This document shows, piece by piece, positions 24,593-33,453 of a stretch of 64,000 bases of DNA. The DNA lies in assembly GCF_024158125.1 (NCBI RefSeq), contig NZ_JAMZFT010000001.1, positions 1,240,001 through 1,304,000 on the forward strand, written 5' to 3'. Under the pieces are notes generated by a model. That model was not told the origin of the DNA and did no database searches. It was given only the letters and a program-made list of their open reading frames with translations. The DNA comes from Futiania mangrovi (GTDB taxonomy: Bacteria > Pseudomonadota > Alphaproteobacteria > Futianiales > Futianiaceae). Each line of letters starts with the position of its first letter. Within the stretch, counting starts at the first letter, position 1. A program made the position numbers and the translations under genes.

Positions 24593-26218
24593 ATGACTGC
24601 ACCGCTGACAACACTAAGCCCGGAAGAAGAATCCGCCCTGCCGCCAGAGGTGCGCCGCAGGCGGACCTTCGCGATCATCTCGCATCCGGACGCCGGCAAG
24701 ACAACGCTGACGGAAAAGCTGCTGCTCTACGGCGGCGCGATCCAGCTTGCGGGCGACGTGCGTGCGCGCGGCGAGCGCCGCCGCGCCACCTCGGACTGGA
24801 TGAAGATCGAACAGGAACGCGGCATCTCCGTGACCGCGTCGGCGATGGCCTTCGACTATGAGGGTCACATGATAAACCTGCTCGACACACCGGGCCACGA
24901 GGACTTCTCGGAGGACACCTATCGCACGCTGACCGCCGTCGACAGCGCGGTCATGGTGATCGACGCCGCCAAGGGGATCGAGCCGCAGACGCTGAAGCTG
25001 TTCGAGGTCTGCCGCCTGCGCGACGTGCCGATCATCACCTTCGTCAACAAGATGGACCGCGAGGCGCGCGACCCGTTCGAGATCATCGACGAGATCCAGG
25101 AGACGCTGGCGCTCGACGTCACACCCGCGTCCTGGCCCATCGGCATGGGGCGCGAGTTCCTCGGCGCCTACGACATCCTCAACAAGCGCGTGATCCTGAT
25201 GGACCGCGCCGGCCGGCACGAACGGCAGGAGGGCATCCAGGTGTCCGGCCTCGACGACCCGAAGCTCGCGGACCTGATCCCTCCGGACAAGCTCGCCACT
25301 CTGAAGGAACAGATCGAGATGGCGGAGGGGCTGCTGCCCCCCTTCGACATGACCGCCTACCGCGAGGGGCACCTGACGCCGATCTATTTCGGCTCGGCGC
25401 TCTGGAGCTTCGGCGTGAAGGAACTGCTCGACGGCCTCGTGCGCTTCGCCCCGCCGCCGCGCCCGCAGCCAACCGCGACGCGCGCGGTCAACCCGGGCGA
25501 GGACAAGGTCACCGGCTTCGTCTTCAAGATCCAGGCGAACATGGACCCCAAGCACCGCGACCGCGTCGCCTTCGTGCGGCTGGCGAGCGGGCACTTCAGG
25601 CGGGGCATGAAGCTTCTGCACGTGCGCGCGGGCAAGCCGATCGCGGTATCGAGCCCGATGCTCTTCCTCGCCCAGGACCGCGCGACCGCGGACGAGGCGT
25701 GGGCAGGCGACATCATCGGCATCCCGAACCACGGAACGCTCAGGATCGGCGACACGCTGACCGAGGGGGAACAGCTTCAGGCCGTCGGCATCCCCTCCTT
25801 CGCGCCGGAGGTGATGCAGGTCGTGCGCGCCGACGACCCGCTGAAGGCCAAGCACCTGCAGAAGGCGCTCACACAGTTCGCAGAGGAGGGCGCGGCCTCC
25901 GTATTCAAGACGGAGATCGGCGGCACCTTCGTCGTGGGCGTCGTGGGCATGCTGCAGTTCGACGTTCTGCGCGAGCGTATCCGGCAGGAGTACGACATTC
26001 CCGTGCGGTTCGAGCCCGCGCCCTATACCGCCGCGCGCTGGATCGACGGCGAAGACCCGAAGCACGTCGAGGAGTTCAAGGCCCGCCACAAGGGCAACCT
26101 CGCGGCCGACCACGCCGGGGCGCCGGTGTTCCTCGCCCGATCGAGCTGGGACCTGACGAAGGTCGAGCGGGACTGGCCCGACATCCGTTTGCAGAAGACG
26201 CGCGACCACACCGGCTGA
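24593..26218 (+). CDS. prfC: Peptide chain release factor 3
   Basis: RF3 is a translational GTPase that recycles RF1/RF2 after termination. The 541-residue sequence has G1 (ISHPDAGKTTLTEKLLL), switch II (LLDTPGHEDFSEDTY) and G4 (FVNKMDRE), and the RF3-specific insert RARGERRRATSDWMKIEQ. Domains II and III follow with GTLRIGDTLTEGE. The ATG at 24593 is taken because homology starts shortly after it; an upstream in-frame ATG adds eight residues. It is divergent from the L,D-transpeptidase gene. Confidence 0.96.
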   Translation: MTAPLTTLSPEEESALPPEVRRRRTFAIISHPDAGKTTLTEKLLLYGGAIQLAGDVRARGERRRATSDWMKIEQERGISVTASAMAFDYEGHMINLLDTPGHEDFSEDTYRTLTAVDSAVMVIDAAKGIEPQTLKLFEVCRLRDVPIITFVNKMDREARDPFEIIDEIQETLALDVTPASWPIGMGREFLGAYDILNKRVILMDRAGRHERQEGIQVSGLDDPKLADLIPPDKLATLKEQIEMAEGLLPPFDMTAYREGHLTPIYFGSALWSFGVKELLDGLVRFAPPPRPQPTATRAVNPGEDKVTGFVFKIQANMDPKHRDRVAFVRLASGHFRRGMKLLHVRAGKPIAVSSPMLFLAQDRATADEAWAGDIIGIPNHGTLRIGDTLTEGEQLQAVGIPSFAPEVMQVVRADDPLKAKHLQKALTQFAEEGAASVFKTEIGGTFVVGVVGMLQFDVLRERIRQEYDIPVRFEPAPYTAARWIDGEDPKHVEEFKARHKGNLAADHAGAPVFLARSSWDLTKVERDWPDIRLQKTRDHTG

Positions 26219-26347
26219 CGCCGGCCCGCCCGGCTTCTACCCGGACGCCTGCGGCAGGAAATTATCCCCGCGGGCGACGGAACCGGTATGCTGTGCGCGT
26301 GTTACGGGAACACCCCGGTGAGGCACCGCGCGAAAGGGAGACCGCCC

Positions 26348-27688
26348 ATGCAACCGATCGCCGCCATCCGTTCCGCGACCGTGCCGGTCGCCGCCGCGCT
26401 GCTGGCGCTGCTGCTGGCCGCCTGCGTTCCGACCGCGCGCCCCGGCACGCCTTTGCCCCAGCCGCAGCCGCGCGGTTTCGTGATCGAGGGTGAGCTTGGC
26501 TACCGGGAGCGTATCGCCCTTCCGCCGGGCGTGACGGCGCTCGTCACGCTGACGGAGGAGCGCACCGGCCGCGTTGTCGCGGAACGGCGCTGGCGTCCAG
26601 GCCGGCAGGTTCCCCTGCCCTTCGCGCTGGAGATCGACCCGGCACGTCTCGACCGCGATGCCTTCTACGTGCTCGAAGGCGGCATCCTCGAGAACGGAGG
26701 CGCGATCTGGATCACCGACGAGATCCCGGTGGAGTTCGGCCGCGCAGCCACCCGCGGGCGCATCGACGTCGGCACGCTGATGATGGAGCGCCCGCTTCCC
26801 GGCGGCTTCGCGAGCCTGATGCGCTGCGGCGCGGACGAGGTGCGCATCGCCTCGGGCCGCGACCGGCTTCTGATGACGCACCGCAACCGCACGTACGAGA
26901 TGGTGCGTGTGCGCAGCGGCTCGGGCGCGCGCTACGAGGCCGTGAACGATCCCTCCACGACCTATTGGAGCAAGGGCGAGCGCGCGACCGTTGCCATCCG
27001 CGGGCGCACCCTGCCCGAATGCACGATCGTCCGCGACGACGCACAAGCCTCCGTGAGCGGCCCCGCGCTGCCCTTCCGCGCACAAGGCAACGAGCCGGGG
27101 TGGACGCTCGACATCACCCGGCGCGGCATGACCTATTCAGGCGACTACGGCCAGACGCGCGTCTCGACCCCGCTGCCGGAGCCTGTGCGGATTCGCGGCG
27201 GCGTGCGCTACACCGCGCGGACGGAGGCGGGCACCCTCTCCGTCAGCATCCTGGAGCGCGCCTGCAACGACAGCATGAGCGGCATGCCCCACCCCTACTT
27301 CGTGCGCGTCGCAGTGAACGGCCGCTGGCACGACGGCTGCGGAGGACGCCCGATGGACCTTCTGACCGGCGACTGGATCGTGACCGAGCTTGCCGGGCGC
27401 GGCGTGTCGGCGAGTGCGCAGGGCACCATCAGCTTCGGCACGGACGGCCGCGTCTCGGGCCGCGCCTTCTGCAACCGCTACAATGGCAACTACCGCCTGA
27501 CGGGCGAGACGCTGACCTTCTCCCGCCTCGCGGCGACGAAGATGGCCTGCCCGCCCGCGCAGATGGATCTCGAATCCCGCTTCTTCGGCCTACTGGGAGA
27601 GGTGCGCCGCTTCGGCATCGCCAGCAATGGCGCGCTGGTCCTGCATACCGACGGCGGCGGGCGCATCGTGGCGCGCCGCGCGGACTGA
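26348..27688 (+). CDS. Multidomain lipoprotein: YbaY-like + MliC-like + COG3650-like + META
   Basis: This 446-residue lipoprotein has a signal peptide with lipobox LLAAC (Cys26 acylated). Four modules follow: a YbaY-like domain at ~38-137 (LPPGVTALVTLTEERTGRVV), an MliC-like lysozyme-inhibitor-type domain at ~158-225 (YEAVNDPSTTYWSKGERATV), a COG3650-like domain at ~235-335 (FRAQGNEPGWTLDITRRG, later ERACNDSMSG), and a META/HslJ-like domain at ~338-440 (FCNRYNGNYRLTGETLTFS). All four occur in envelope stress and heat-shock-linked lipoproteins. A periplasmic outer-membrane-anchored protective protein is likely. Having all four in one chain is uncommon. Module boundaries are read by eye. Confidence 0.82.
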   Translation: MQPIAAIRSATVPVAAALLALLLAACVPTARPGTPLPQPQPRGFVIEGELGYRERIALPPGVTALVTLTEERTGRVVAERRWRPGRQVPLPFALEIDPARLDRDAFYVLEGGILENGGAIWITDEIPVEFGRAATRGRIDVGTLMMERPLPGGFASLMRCGADEVRIASGRDRLLMTHRNRTYEMVRVRSGSGARYEAVNDPSTTYWSKGERATVAIRGRTLPECTIVRDDAQASVSGPALPFRAQGNEPGWTLDITRRGMTYSGDYGQTRVSTPLPEPVRIRGGVRYTARTEAGTLSVSILERACNDSMSGMPHPYFVRVAVNGRWHDGCGGRPMDLLTGDWIVTELAGRGVSASAQGTISFGTDGRVSGRAFCNRYNGNYRLTGETLTFSRLAATKMACPPAQMDLESRFFGLLGEVRRFGIASNGALVLHTDGGGRIVARRAD

Positions 27689-27696
27689 AGCCTGCG

Positions 27697-28119
27697 TCAG
27701 CCGCCGTCGCCGGGCGGTTTTCCGCGCAGGCTCTTCACCGCGCCGCGCTTCTTCTTCGTTTCGATGCGGCGGCGCTTGGAGCCGAGCGTCGGCCGCGTCG
27801 GCACCCGCCGCTTGGGTCGTTCCAGCGCGCGCAGGATCAGGGCCTTGAGGCGTTCGCGCGCGGCTTCCCGGTTGCGGGGCTGGTCGCGGTGCTCCTTCGC
27901 CTGGATGACGATCACCCCCTCCTTCGTCGCCTTCTGACCCGCGAGCCGCAGCAGCCGGGGCACCGCCCAGTGCGGCAGTCCCGTGTCGGCGCGCACGTCG
28001 AAGCGCAGTTCGACCGCGCTCGCGACCTTGTTCACGTTCTGCCCGCCGGGCCCGTCGGCGCGCACGAAACGCTCCTCGAGCGCCGCCTCGTCGATCACGA
28101 TCTCGTCATTGATACGCAT
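27697..28119 (-). CDS. arfB: Alternative ribosome-rescue factor ArfB (peptidyl-tRNA hydrolase)
   Basis: ArfB releases nascent chains from ribosomes stalled without a stop codon. The 140-residue length fits. The catalytic GGQ motif is at residues 25-27 in RADGPGGQNVNKVASAVEL, and the basic C-terminal tail (RRRIETKKKRGAVKSLRG) is the part that enters the mRNA channel. It is convergent with the lipoprotein gene, eight bases apart. Confidence 0.95.
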   Translation of the reverse strand: MRINDEIVIDEAALEERFVRADGPGGQNVNKVASAVELRFDVRADTGLPHWAVPRLLRLAGQKATKEGVIVIQAKEHRDQPRNREAARERLKALILRALERPKRRVPTRPTLGSKRRRIETKKKRGAVKSLRGKPPGDGG

Positions 28120-28207
28120 GGCCTCGTCCCGCGCGGGAAGTGTCCGTTTTCAAGCCTCGCGCGCGACACTACCATCCCGGCAGGATCCGCGTCAGGGAGT
28201 GAAGGGC

Positions 28208-28900
28208 ATGAGCGCAGATACCGAATCCCCCTCCGGCACCGGCCCGCGCCGCGTGGTGGCGTGGGACCTGCCGACGCGGCTTTTCCACTGGGCGCTCGTC
28301 GCCTGCATCGCCGTTTCCTGGTTCTCGATCGAGACGGACCGCACCGACCTTCACGTCCAGGCGGGCTATGTGGCGCTGGGCCTGATCGTCTTCCGGATCA
28401 TCTGGGGCATCGTCGGCAGCCGCACGGCCCGCTTCGCCGACTTCGTACGCTGGCCGGGGGCGGCACTTGCCTATCTGCGCGACACGTTCGCCGGACGGGC
28501 GCGGCGCAGCCTGGGACACAACCCGGCGGGCGGCTGGTCGGTCGTCCTGCTGCTGGGGCTGGTGGGCGCGCAGGCCACGCTCGGCCTGTTCGCGAACGAC
28601 GACATCTTCACTGAGGGACCGCTGGCAAAGTACGTCTCGGGCGCGACCTCCGACCTTGCGACCGAGATCCACGAGACCCTGTTCAACGTGCTGCTCGCCT
28701 TCATCGCGCTGCACGTTATCGTGGTGATCGCCTACAGGCTGAAGGGCGAGAACCTGATCGCGCCCATGGTCACGGGCCGCAAGTCGTGGGACCCGCAAAA
28801 GGACGGCGAGGCACGTCAGCGCCTCGCCCCCCTGTGGCTCGCGGCCGCGGCGGCAGGATGCGCCGCGGCCCTTGTCTGGTATGTCGTGACGCAGCTCTAG
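28208..28900 (+). CDS. Cytochrome b561-type membrane protein (cytochrome b/b6 domain)
   Basis: This 230-residue inner-membrane protein has four helices with paired histidines typical of bis-heme di-heme cytochrome b561 proteins: DLPTRLFHWALVACIAVSWF, then HVQAGYVALGLIVFRIIWG, and ETLFNVLLAFIALHVIVVI with His at both ends. It moves electrons between quinol and a c-type cytochrome. The cytochrome c gene encoded just downstream, in the convergent direction, is a reasonable partner. The ATG at 28208 has GAAGG just upstream, and the frame before it shows no homology. Confidence 0.9.
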   Translation: MSADTESPSGTGPRRVVAWDLPTRLFHWALVACIAVSWFSIETDRTDLHVQAGYVALGLIVFRIIWGIVGSRTARFADFVRWPGAALAYLRDTFAGRARRSLGHNPAGGWSVVLLLGLVGAQATLGLFANDDIFTEGPLAKYVSGATSDLATEIHETLFNVLLAFIALHVIVVIAYRLKGENLIAPMVTGRKSWDPQKDGEARQRLAPLWLAAAAAGCAAALVWYVVTQL

Positions 28901-28915
28901 GAGCGAAGGCCGCCC

Positions 28916-29371
28916 CTACTTCGTCCGGTAGTCGTCGTGGCACGCCTTGCAGGTACCGCCGAGCGCCTTGAGCTGCTCGCCCCCGGCATTGCCCGCCTCT
29001 GCCGCCGACGCGAGGTTGCGGGCCGCGACGACGAGGTTTTCCATCTTGCCCTCGAAACCCGCCCAGTCGGTCCAGATCGCCTCCGTCGCGGTTGTCTTCT
29101 CCGCGCCCTGGCCGTGCGTGTTCTGGCGGAACGCCTCGAGCGCCGTCATCGCCGACATGTAGAGCGCGGGCGCATGCTTCTTCAGGTCTTCCGCCGTGCC
29201 GGCCTTGCCGGTGATGATCGCGGCGGACGCCTTGGTGTGGCCGCCGATCGCCTGCATCACGGCCTTGCGGTACTTGATCGCCTCGTCCGGCTCGGCCTCG
29301 GCGAGTGCGACACCCCCCGCAAACGGCACGAGCATCGCACCGGCAATCGCAAGTTTTGTCCACATGCGCAT
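28916..29371 (-). CDS. Class II cytochrome c (c'/c556-like)
   Basis: This 151-residue periplasmic protein has a signal peptide (MRMWTKLAIAGAMLVPFAGG, cleavage after ALA) and a four-helix bundle with the heme-binding CKACH motif eleven residues from the C-terminus (about 141-145), the class II arrangement. An electron-carrier role is likely, though cytochromes c' can also bind NO. The ATG at 29371 is supported by GGGAGA upstream. It is convergent with the cytochrome b561-type gene, 15 bases apart, and the two probably belong to one electron-transfer step. Confidence 0.9.
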   Translation of the reverse strand: MRMWTKLAIAGAMLVPFAGGVALAEAEPDEAIKYRKAVMQAIGGHTKASAAIITGKAGTAEDLKKHAPALYMSAMTALEAFRQNTHGQGAEKTTATEAIWTDWAGFEGKMENLVVAARNLASAAEAGNAGGEQLKALGGTCKACHDDYRTK

Positions 29372-29541
29372 GGATGGCTCTCCCTTTCCCCTGTCAGGCG
29401 GCCGGATTCGGACCGCACCCGATGAAAACGCTAGCAGCACCAATCCATTCCCGCCGGTTCACATTTCCGTGAGGTGAGACGCAGCGCCCGCAGCCGACAG
29501 CGCTTGAGTTGCGTCGCGCGCGGGGCTACATCCGGCGGATC

Positions 29542-31389
29542 ATGGCACCACCCCTTCTCCAGCTTCGCGGCCTCGGTCTCAGTTTCGGCGGCAAGCCGCT
29601 GCTCGACGGCGCCGACCTTTCGGTCGAGCCGGGCGCGCGCATCGGCCTCGTCGGGCGCAACGGGTCGGGAAAGTCGACGCTGCTGAAGATCGCAGCGGGC
29701 CTCGTCGACGCGGACGCGGGCGAGGTGTTCCGCGACCCCAAGGCGACGATCCGCTATCTGCCGCAGGAGCCGGACCTCAAGGGCTACCCGACCGTCATCG
29801 CCTATGTCACCTCCGCGCTGGGCCCGGTGGACGATCCCTCGCGTCCCGCGATGCTGCTGGAGGCGCTGGGCGTCGACGGCAACGCCGACCCGAAGACACT
29901 GTCGGGGGGCGAGGCGCGCCGCGCCGCGCTGGCCCACGTCCTTGCGCCCGATCCTGACGTGCTGCTACTGGACGAGCCGACGAACCACCTCGACCTCCCC
30001 GCCATCGAATGGCTGGAAGGGGAGCTTGCGCGCGCCCGCGCGGCCATCGTCCTCATCAGCCACGACCGCCGCTTTCTGGAGCGTCTGACGAGGGCGACCG
30101 TCTGGCTCGACCGCGGGCAGACCCGGCGCATGGAGCAGGGCTTCGCGGGGTTCGAGGACTGGCGCGACCAGGTGCTGGCGGAGGAGGAGCGGTCCGCCCA
30201 CAAGCTCGACCGCAAGATCGCCATGGAGGAGGACTGGGTCCGCTACGGCGTCACCGCGCGGCGCAAGCGCAACATGCGCCGGATGCGGGAGTTGCAGGAC
30301 ATGCGCACCGCCCGGCGCGAGATGCGGCGCGCGCAAGGCACCGTCGCCTTCTCGACCGCGGATGCCGAAACCTCCGGCAAGCTGGTGATCGAGGCCGAGG
30401 GCATCTCGAAAAGCTGGCCGGGCGTCGACGGCGCGCCCCTCGCCGTCGTGCGCGACCTCAGCCTGCGCGTGATGCGCGGCGACCGGCTGGGCATCGTCGG
30501 CCCGAACGGCGCGGGCAAGACGACGCTGCTGAACCTTCTGACCGGCGCGCTCGCCCCCGACGAGGGCAAGGTGAAGCTCGGCACGAAGCTGGAGATCGTG
30601 ACCCTCGACCAGCGGCGCGAGAGCCTTGCGCCCGACACGACGCTCGCCGACGCGCTGACCGGCGGGCGCGGCGACCAAGTGGCGGTCGGCGGCGAGATGC
30701 GGCACGTCACGGGCTATCTCAAGGACTTCCTGTTCCAGCCGAACCAGGCGCGCCAGCCCGTGAAGTCGCTGTCGGGCGGAGAGCGCGGGCGGCTGATGCT
30801 GGCGCGCGCGCTGGCGCGCCCGGCGAACCTTCTGGTGCTGGACGAACCGACGAACGACCTCGACCTCGAGACGCTGGACCTGCTGCAGGACCTGCTGGCC
30901 GAGCATCCGGCGACCGTGCTGCTGGTCAGCCACGACCGGGATTTCCTCGACCGCGTGGCGACGTCCGTGCTGATGGCGGAGGGGAACGGGCGCTGGGTCG
31001 AATATGCAGGCGGCTATTCCGACATGGTGGCGCAGCGCGGCGCGGGCGTGACGGCGAAGGCCGCTCCCCGGGACTCAGGGCGCGAGACTGGGCGCGACAC
31101 CGCCGCCCGGGCCGAGCAGGCGGCGGAGCGTCCCCGCGAGAAGCCGCGCACGGCGAAGCTCAGCTTCAAGCAGAAGCACGCGCTGGAAACGCTTCCCCGC
31201 CGAATCGAGGCGTTGCAGGCGGAAATCGCGGCCCTTCAGACGGCGCTGGCCGACCCCGCCCTCTTCACCCGCGACCCGGACGGCTTCGCGGCGAAGTCGA
31301 AACGGCTGGAGGCCGCCCAGACCGACCTCGACGCCGCCGAAACCGAGTGGCTGGAACTGGAACTCCTCCGCGAGGAGATCGGGGGGTAG
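29542..31389 (+). CDS. ABC-F family ATPase (Uup-like)
   Basis: This 615-residue soluble protein has two ABC ATPase domains in one chain and no membrane segment. Walker A motifs are GRNGSGKSTLLK (~38) and GPNGAGKTTLLN (~325); signature motifs are LSGGEARRAAL and LSGGERGRLMLARAL; the C-terminal ~70 residues form a coiled coil (LSFKQKHALETLPRRIEALQ), as in Uup. ABC-F proteins act on the ribosome and, for Uup, on genome stability. The ATG at 29542 fits the start of homology. It is convergent with the low-GC gene by ten bases. Confidence 0.92.
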   Translation: MAPPLLQLRGLGLSFGGKPLLDGADLSVEPGARIGLVGRNGSGKSTLLKIAAGLVDADAGEVFRDPKATIRYLPQEPDLKGYPTVIAYVTSALGPVDDPSRPAMLLEALGVDGNADPKTLSGGEARRAALAHVLAPDPDVLLLDEPTNHLDLPAIEWLEGELARARAAIVLISHDRRFLERLTRATVWLDRGQTRRMEQGFAGFEDWRDQVLAEEERSAHKLDRKIAMEEDWVRYGVTARRKRNMRRMRELQDMRTARREMRRAQGTVAFSTADAETSGKLVIEAEGISKSWPGVDGAPLAVVRDLSLRVMRGDRLGIVGPNGAGKTTLLNLLTGALAPDEGKVKLGTKLEIVTLDQRRESLAPDTTLADALTGGRGDQVAVGGEMRHVTGYLKDFLFQPNQARQPVKSLSGGERGRLMLARALARPANLLVLDEPTNDLDLETLDLLQDLLAEHPATVLLVSHDRDFLDRVATSVLMAEGNGRWVEYAGGYSDMVAQRGAGVTAKAAPRDSGRETGRDTAARAEQAAERPREKPRTAKLSFKQKHALETLPRRIEALQAEIAALQTALADPALFTRDPDGFAAKSKRLEAAQTDLDAAETEWLELELLREEIGG

Positions 31390-31398
31390 GGTCCAGTC

Positions 31399-32064
31399 CT
31401 AGCCCGCAGCGGCTGAGGGTCTGCGATGAAGAAGGAAAACGCCTCCAATCCCTGCGATCACGAGTCCCAGCGGCACAGCTTCATTCACGCGTCCAGGAAC
31501 GGTCGATTGATCGAGCACCCACAAACCTCGCGTTTCGCAGGGGGCGCCTGCCGCAGATGGACAAATCTGCCCAGGAAATTCGTCAGACTCGAAATAGGAA
31601 ATCGACCAGATAGGCGTGCCGGAACTTGCCATTATGAGAGTGCCGAAATCCGCCGAGAACAGAATGCTCCCCTGAAGAAGGGGGTCAAAAACGCCAGAAA
31701 ACTGAAAGTCCCCGGAACCGTTCGAGGCAGAGTGAGAGAAAACCTCATCGCCAGGAGCAAGTCCGCCAATGCAGCCAGTAAACAGCCCCGCACAGTCACC
31801 CCTATAAGTACTCTCCGAGCGAAAGGTGAACTGGAGGACGGGCGATATGTCGATTGGTACGGCAAGCGCAGGACTACCGGAGATCGAGACAGCCCCACTG
31901 CCTGAAAGCCATGCAGCATCGGAGATTTCAATCTGCCCAGTCATGGGCCCATAGCGCGCATCCGTATCAATTTCCTGCCAGTTGTAGATAACACCAGCCT
32001 GAACGGAACCTGCACAAAATGCAGAAGCCATCGATGCTGCGCAAAGAAAGGCGTACTTCAGCAT
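31399..32064 (-). CDS. Exported protein with PEP-CTERM-like C-terminal anchor, low GC
   Basis: This 221-residue protein has a signal peptide (MLKYAFLCAASMASAFC, cleavage near VQA), a Ser/Gly-rich beta-like body with four Cys, and a C-terminal anchor: NEAVPLGLVIAGIGGVFLL then HRRP, which resembles the VPEP/VPLPA-CTERM sorting tail (hydrophobic helix plus basic end). It would be cut by an exosortase and exported. Its base composition is near 50-55% GC by eye, well below neighbours, suggesting recent transfer. A hairpin adjoins its ribosome-binding site. The body matches no family I know, and no exosortase is in the window. Confidence 0.75.
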   Translation of the reverse strand: MLKYAFLCAASMASAFCAGSVQAGVIYNWQEIDTDARYGPMTGQIEISDAAWLSGSGAVSISGSPALAVPIDISPVLQFTFRSESTYRGDCAGLFTGCIGGLAPGDEVFSHSASNGSGDFQFSGVFDPLLQGSILFSADFGTLIMASSGTPIWSISYFESDEFPGQICPSAAGAPCETRGLWVLDQSTVPGRVNEAVPLGLVIAGIGGVFLLHRRPSAAAG

Positions 32065-32067
32065 ATG

Positions 32068-32097
32068 TTCTCCTCCCACAAGGCCTACCCTTGTGGG
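32068..32097 (-). promoter_or_regulatory. 5' leader hairpin abutting the ribosome-binding site
   Basis: On the minus strand CCCACAAGG (32089-32097) pairs perfectly with CCTTGTGGG (32075-32083) over a five-base loop, and the last GGG of the stem runs directly into AGGAGA, the Shine-Dalgarno of the gene at 32064. It may protect the mRNA end or modulate translation. Farther upstream, 32098-32220 is AT-rich and probably holds the promoter. Confidence 0.5.
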
Positions 32098-32224
32098 CAA
32101 GCAACATTCGCGCCAATTCGTTAATCATATTTTGCCCGAGAAATCAGAACCCCGAGCCGACAGGAAAGCTAGAATGATAAAGACGCCTTACAGCGAGTAG
32201 AAACTCATTACACCTCAACGCAGA

Positions 32225-32253
32225 AGGGGCTCAGCCTCCCCGGCCAAGCCCCT
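32225..32253 (-). terminator. Possible terminator hairpin after the cyclophilin gene
   Basis: AGGGGCT at 32225-32231 pairs with AGCCCCT at 32247-32253, and the inner GGCC/GGCT parts extend the stem. It lies about 70 bases past the cyclophilin stop on the minus strand, followed by TTCTGCGTT. The T tract is weak. Confidence 0.35.
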
Positions 32254-32323
32254 CGTTCGCTCTGCGGTTGCGTGCGTGCGGGCGGGCGTGCGCGCCCCGC
32301 GAGAGTGACGCCCGCCGCCGCGC

Positions 32324-32878
32324 CTAGTCCTTCACGTCGGCCGCGACCTTCATGGAGACGATGCGGTCCGGATCGGTGACGAGGCCGTTCTGGCGGCTGT
32401 CGCCCTTCTTGATCTGGTCCACGTGCTCCATCCCCTCGACCACCTGGCCCCAGGCCGTGTACTGGCCGTCGAGCCAGTCGGCCTTCTGGAACACGATGAA
32501 GAACTGGCTGTTCGCGCTGTTCGGGTTCTGCGAGCGCGCCATGGAGAGCACGCCGCGGTCGTGCTTCACGTCGTTGAACTCGGCCCGCAGGTCCGGCAGG
32601 TCCGACCCGCCCATGCCCGTGCCGGTCGGGTCGCCCGTCTGCGCCATGAAGCCGTCGATCACGCGGTGGAACACGATGCCGTCGTAGAAGCCGCGCCGCG
32701 CCAGCGTCTTGATCCGTTCCACATGGTTCGGGGCCTTGTCGGCGAACAGCTCGATCACGACGCGGCCGGTCTTCAGTTCGAGGTAGATCGTGTTTTCAGG
32801 GTCTTTCATCTGGAATGCCTCCGCAGCGGTAACGGTTAGAAACATGAACGCCGCGAGGGCGGACACGAGGGACTTCAT
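32324..32878 (-). CDS. Periplasmic peptidylprolyl isomerase (cyclophilin type)
   Basis: This 184-residue protein has a signal peptide (MKSLVSALAAFMFLTVTAAEA) and a cyclophilin domain that isomerises X-Pro bonds. GIVFHRVIDGFMAQTGDPTG is the cyclophilin core; NSQFFIVF and LDGQYTAWGQVV are the other active-site strands. It is PpiA-like by its export signal. The ATG at 32878 is chosen; a TTG nine bases upstream is also in frame. It follows coaD on the same strand with 33 bases between. Confidence 0.93.
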   Translation of the reverse strand: MKSLVSALAAFMFLTVTAAEAFQMKDPENTIYLELKTGRVVIELFADKAPNHVERIKTLARRGFYDGIVFHRVIDGFMAQTGDPTGTGMGGSDLPDLRAEFNDVKHDRGVLSMARSQNPNSANSQFFIVFQKADWLDGQYTAWGQVVEGMEHVDQIKKGDSRQNGLVTDPDRIVSMKVAADVKD

Positions 32879-32911
32879 GCTGGGCAACTCCCGGCTGTCA
32901 GGGGGATGGCG

Positions 32912-33424
32912 TCATCTCTGCGCCGCGACGCGGGCCGTCAGGGCCTCGGCCACGGCGGGCGTGACGAAGTTGGACACGTCCCCGCCCAGCCGCGCGATCT
33001 CCTTCACGAGGCGCGAGGCGATGGGCTGGTACTTCACGTCGGCCATCAGGAACACCGTCTCGATGTCGTCGTTGAGATAGGAGTTCATGCCGACCATCTG
33101 GAACTCGTACTCGAAGTCGGAGACCGCGCGCAGGCCCCGCACGATGGATTGGGCCCCCACCTCCTCCGCGAAGTGCACGAGCAGGTTGTCGAAGGGCCTG
33201 ACCACGATCTCGCCCCGCCCGTCGCCGGAATAGGGCTTCAATTCCTGCTCCACCAGGGCCACGCGCTCCTCCAGCGTGAAGAGCGGCCCCTTGTCCCGGT
33301 TGATCGCCACCCCGATCACCAGCCGGTCGAACATCTTGGCCGCGCGGGCGATGATGTCGATGTGGCCGAGGGTGATCGGGTCGAAGGTTCCCGGGTAGAG
33401 GCCGATCCGCATGGTGTGTCGCAT
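32912..33424 (-). CDS. coaD: Phosphopantetheine adenylyltransferase
   Basis: CoaD joins ATP and 4'-phosphopantetheine to dephospho-CoA, the fourth step of CoA synthesis. The nucleotidyltransferase motif YPGTFDPITLGHIDI with the T/HxGH signature, and SIVRGLRAVSDFEYE with the catalytic Arg, are present. Length is 170 residues from ATG 33424 (AAGGA four bases upstream) or 166 from ATG 33412, which fits homologues better at the N-terminus. It follows gyrA on the same strand with 29 bases between, the usual gyrA-coaD-ppi order of this group. Confidence 0.95.
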   Translation of the reverse strand: MRHTMRIGLYPGTFDPITLGHIDIIARAAKMFDRLVIGVAINRDKGPLFTLEERVALVEQELKPYSGDGRGEIVVRPFDNLLVHFAEEVGAQSIVRGLRAVSDFEYEFQMVGMNSYLNDDIETVFLMADVKYQPIASRLVKEIARLGGDVSNFVTPAVAEALTARVAAQR

Positions 33425-33453
33425 CCCTTCCTTGGTGTGTGCCCCGGGGCGGT

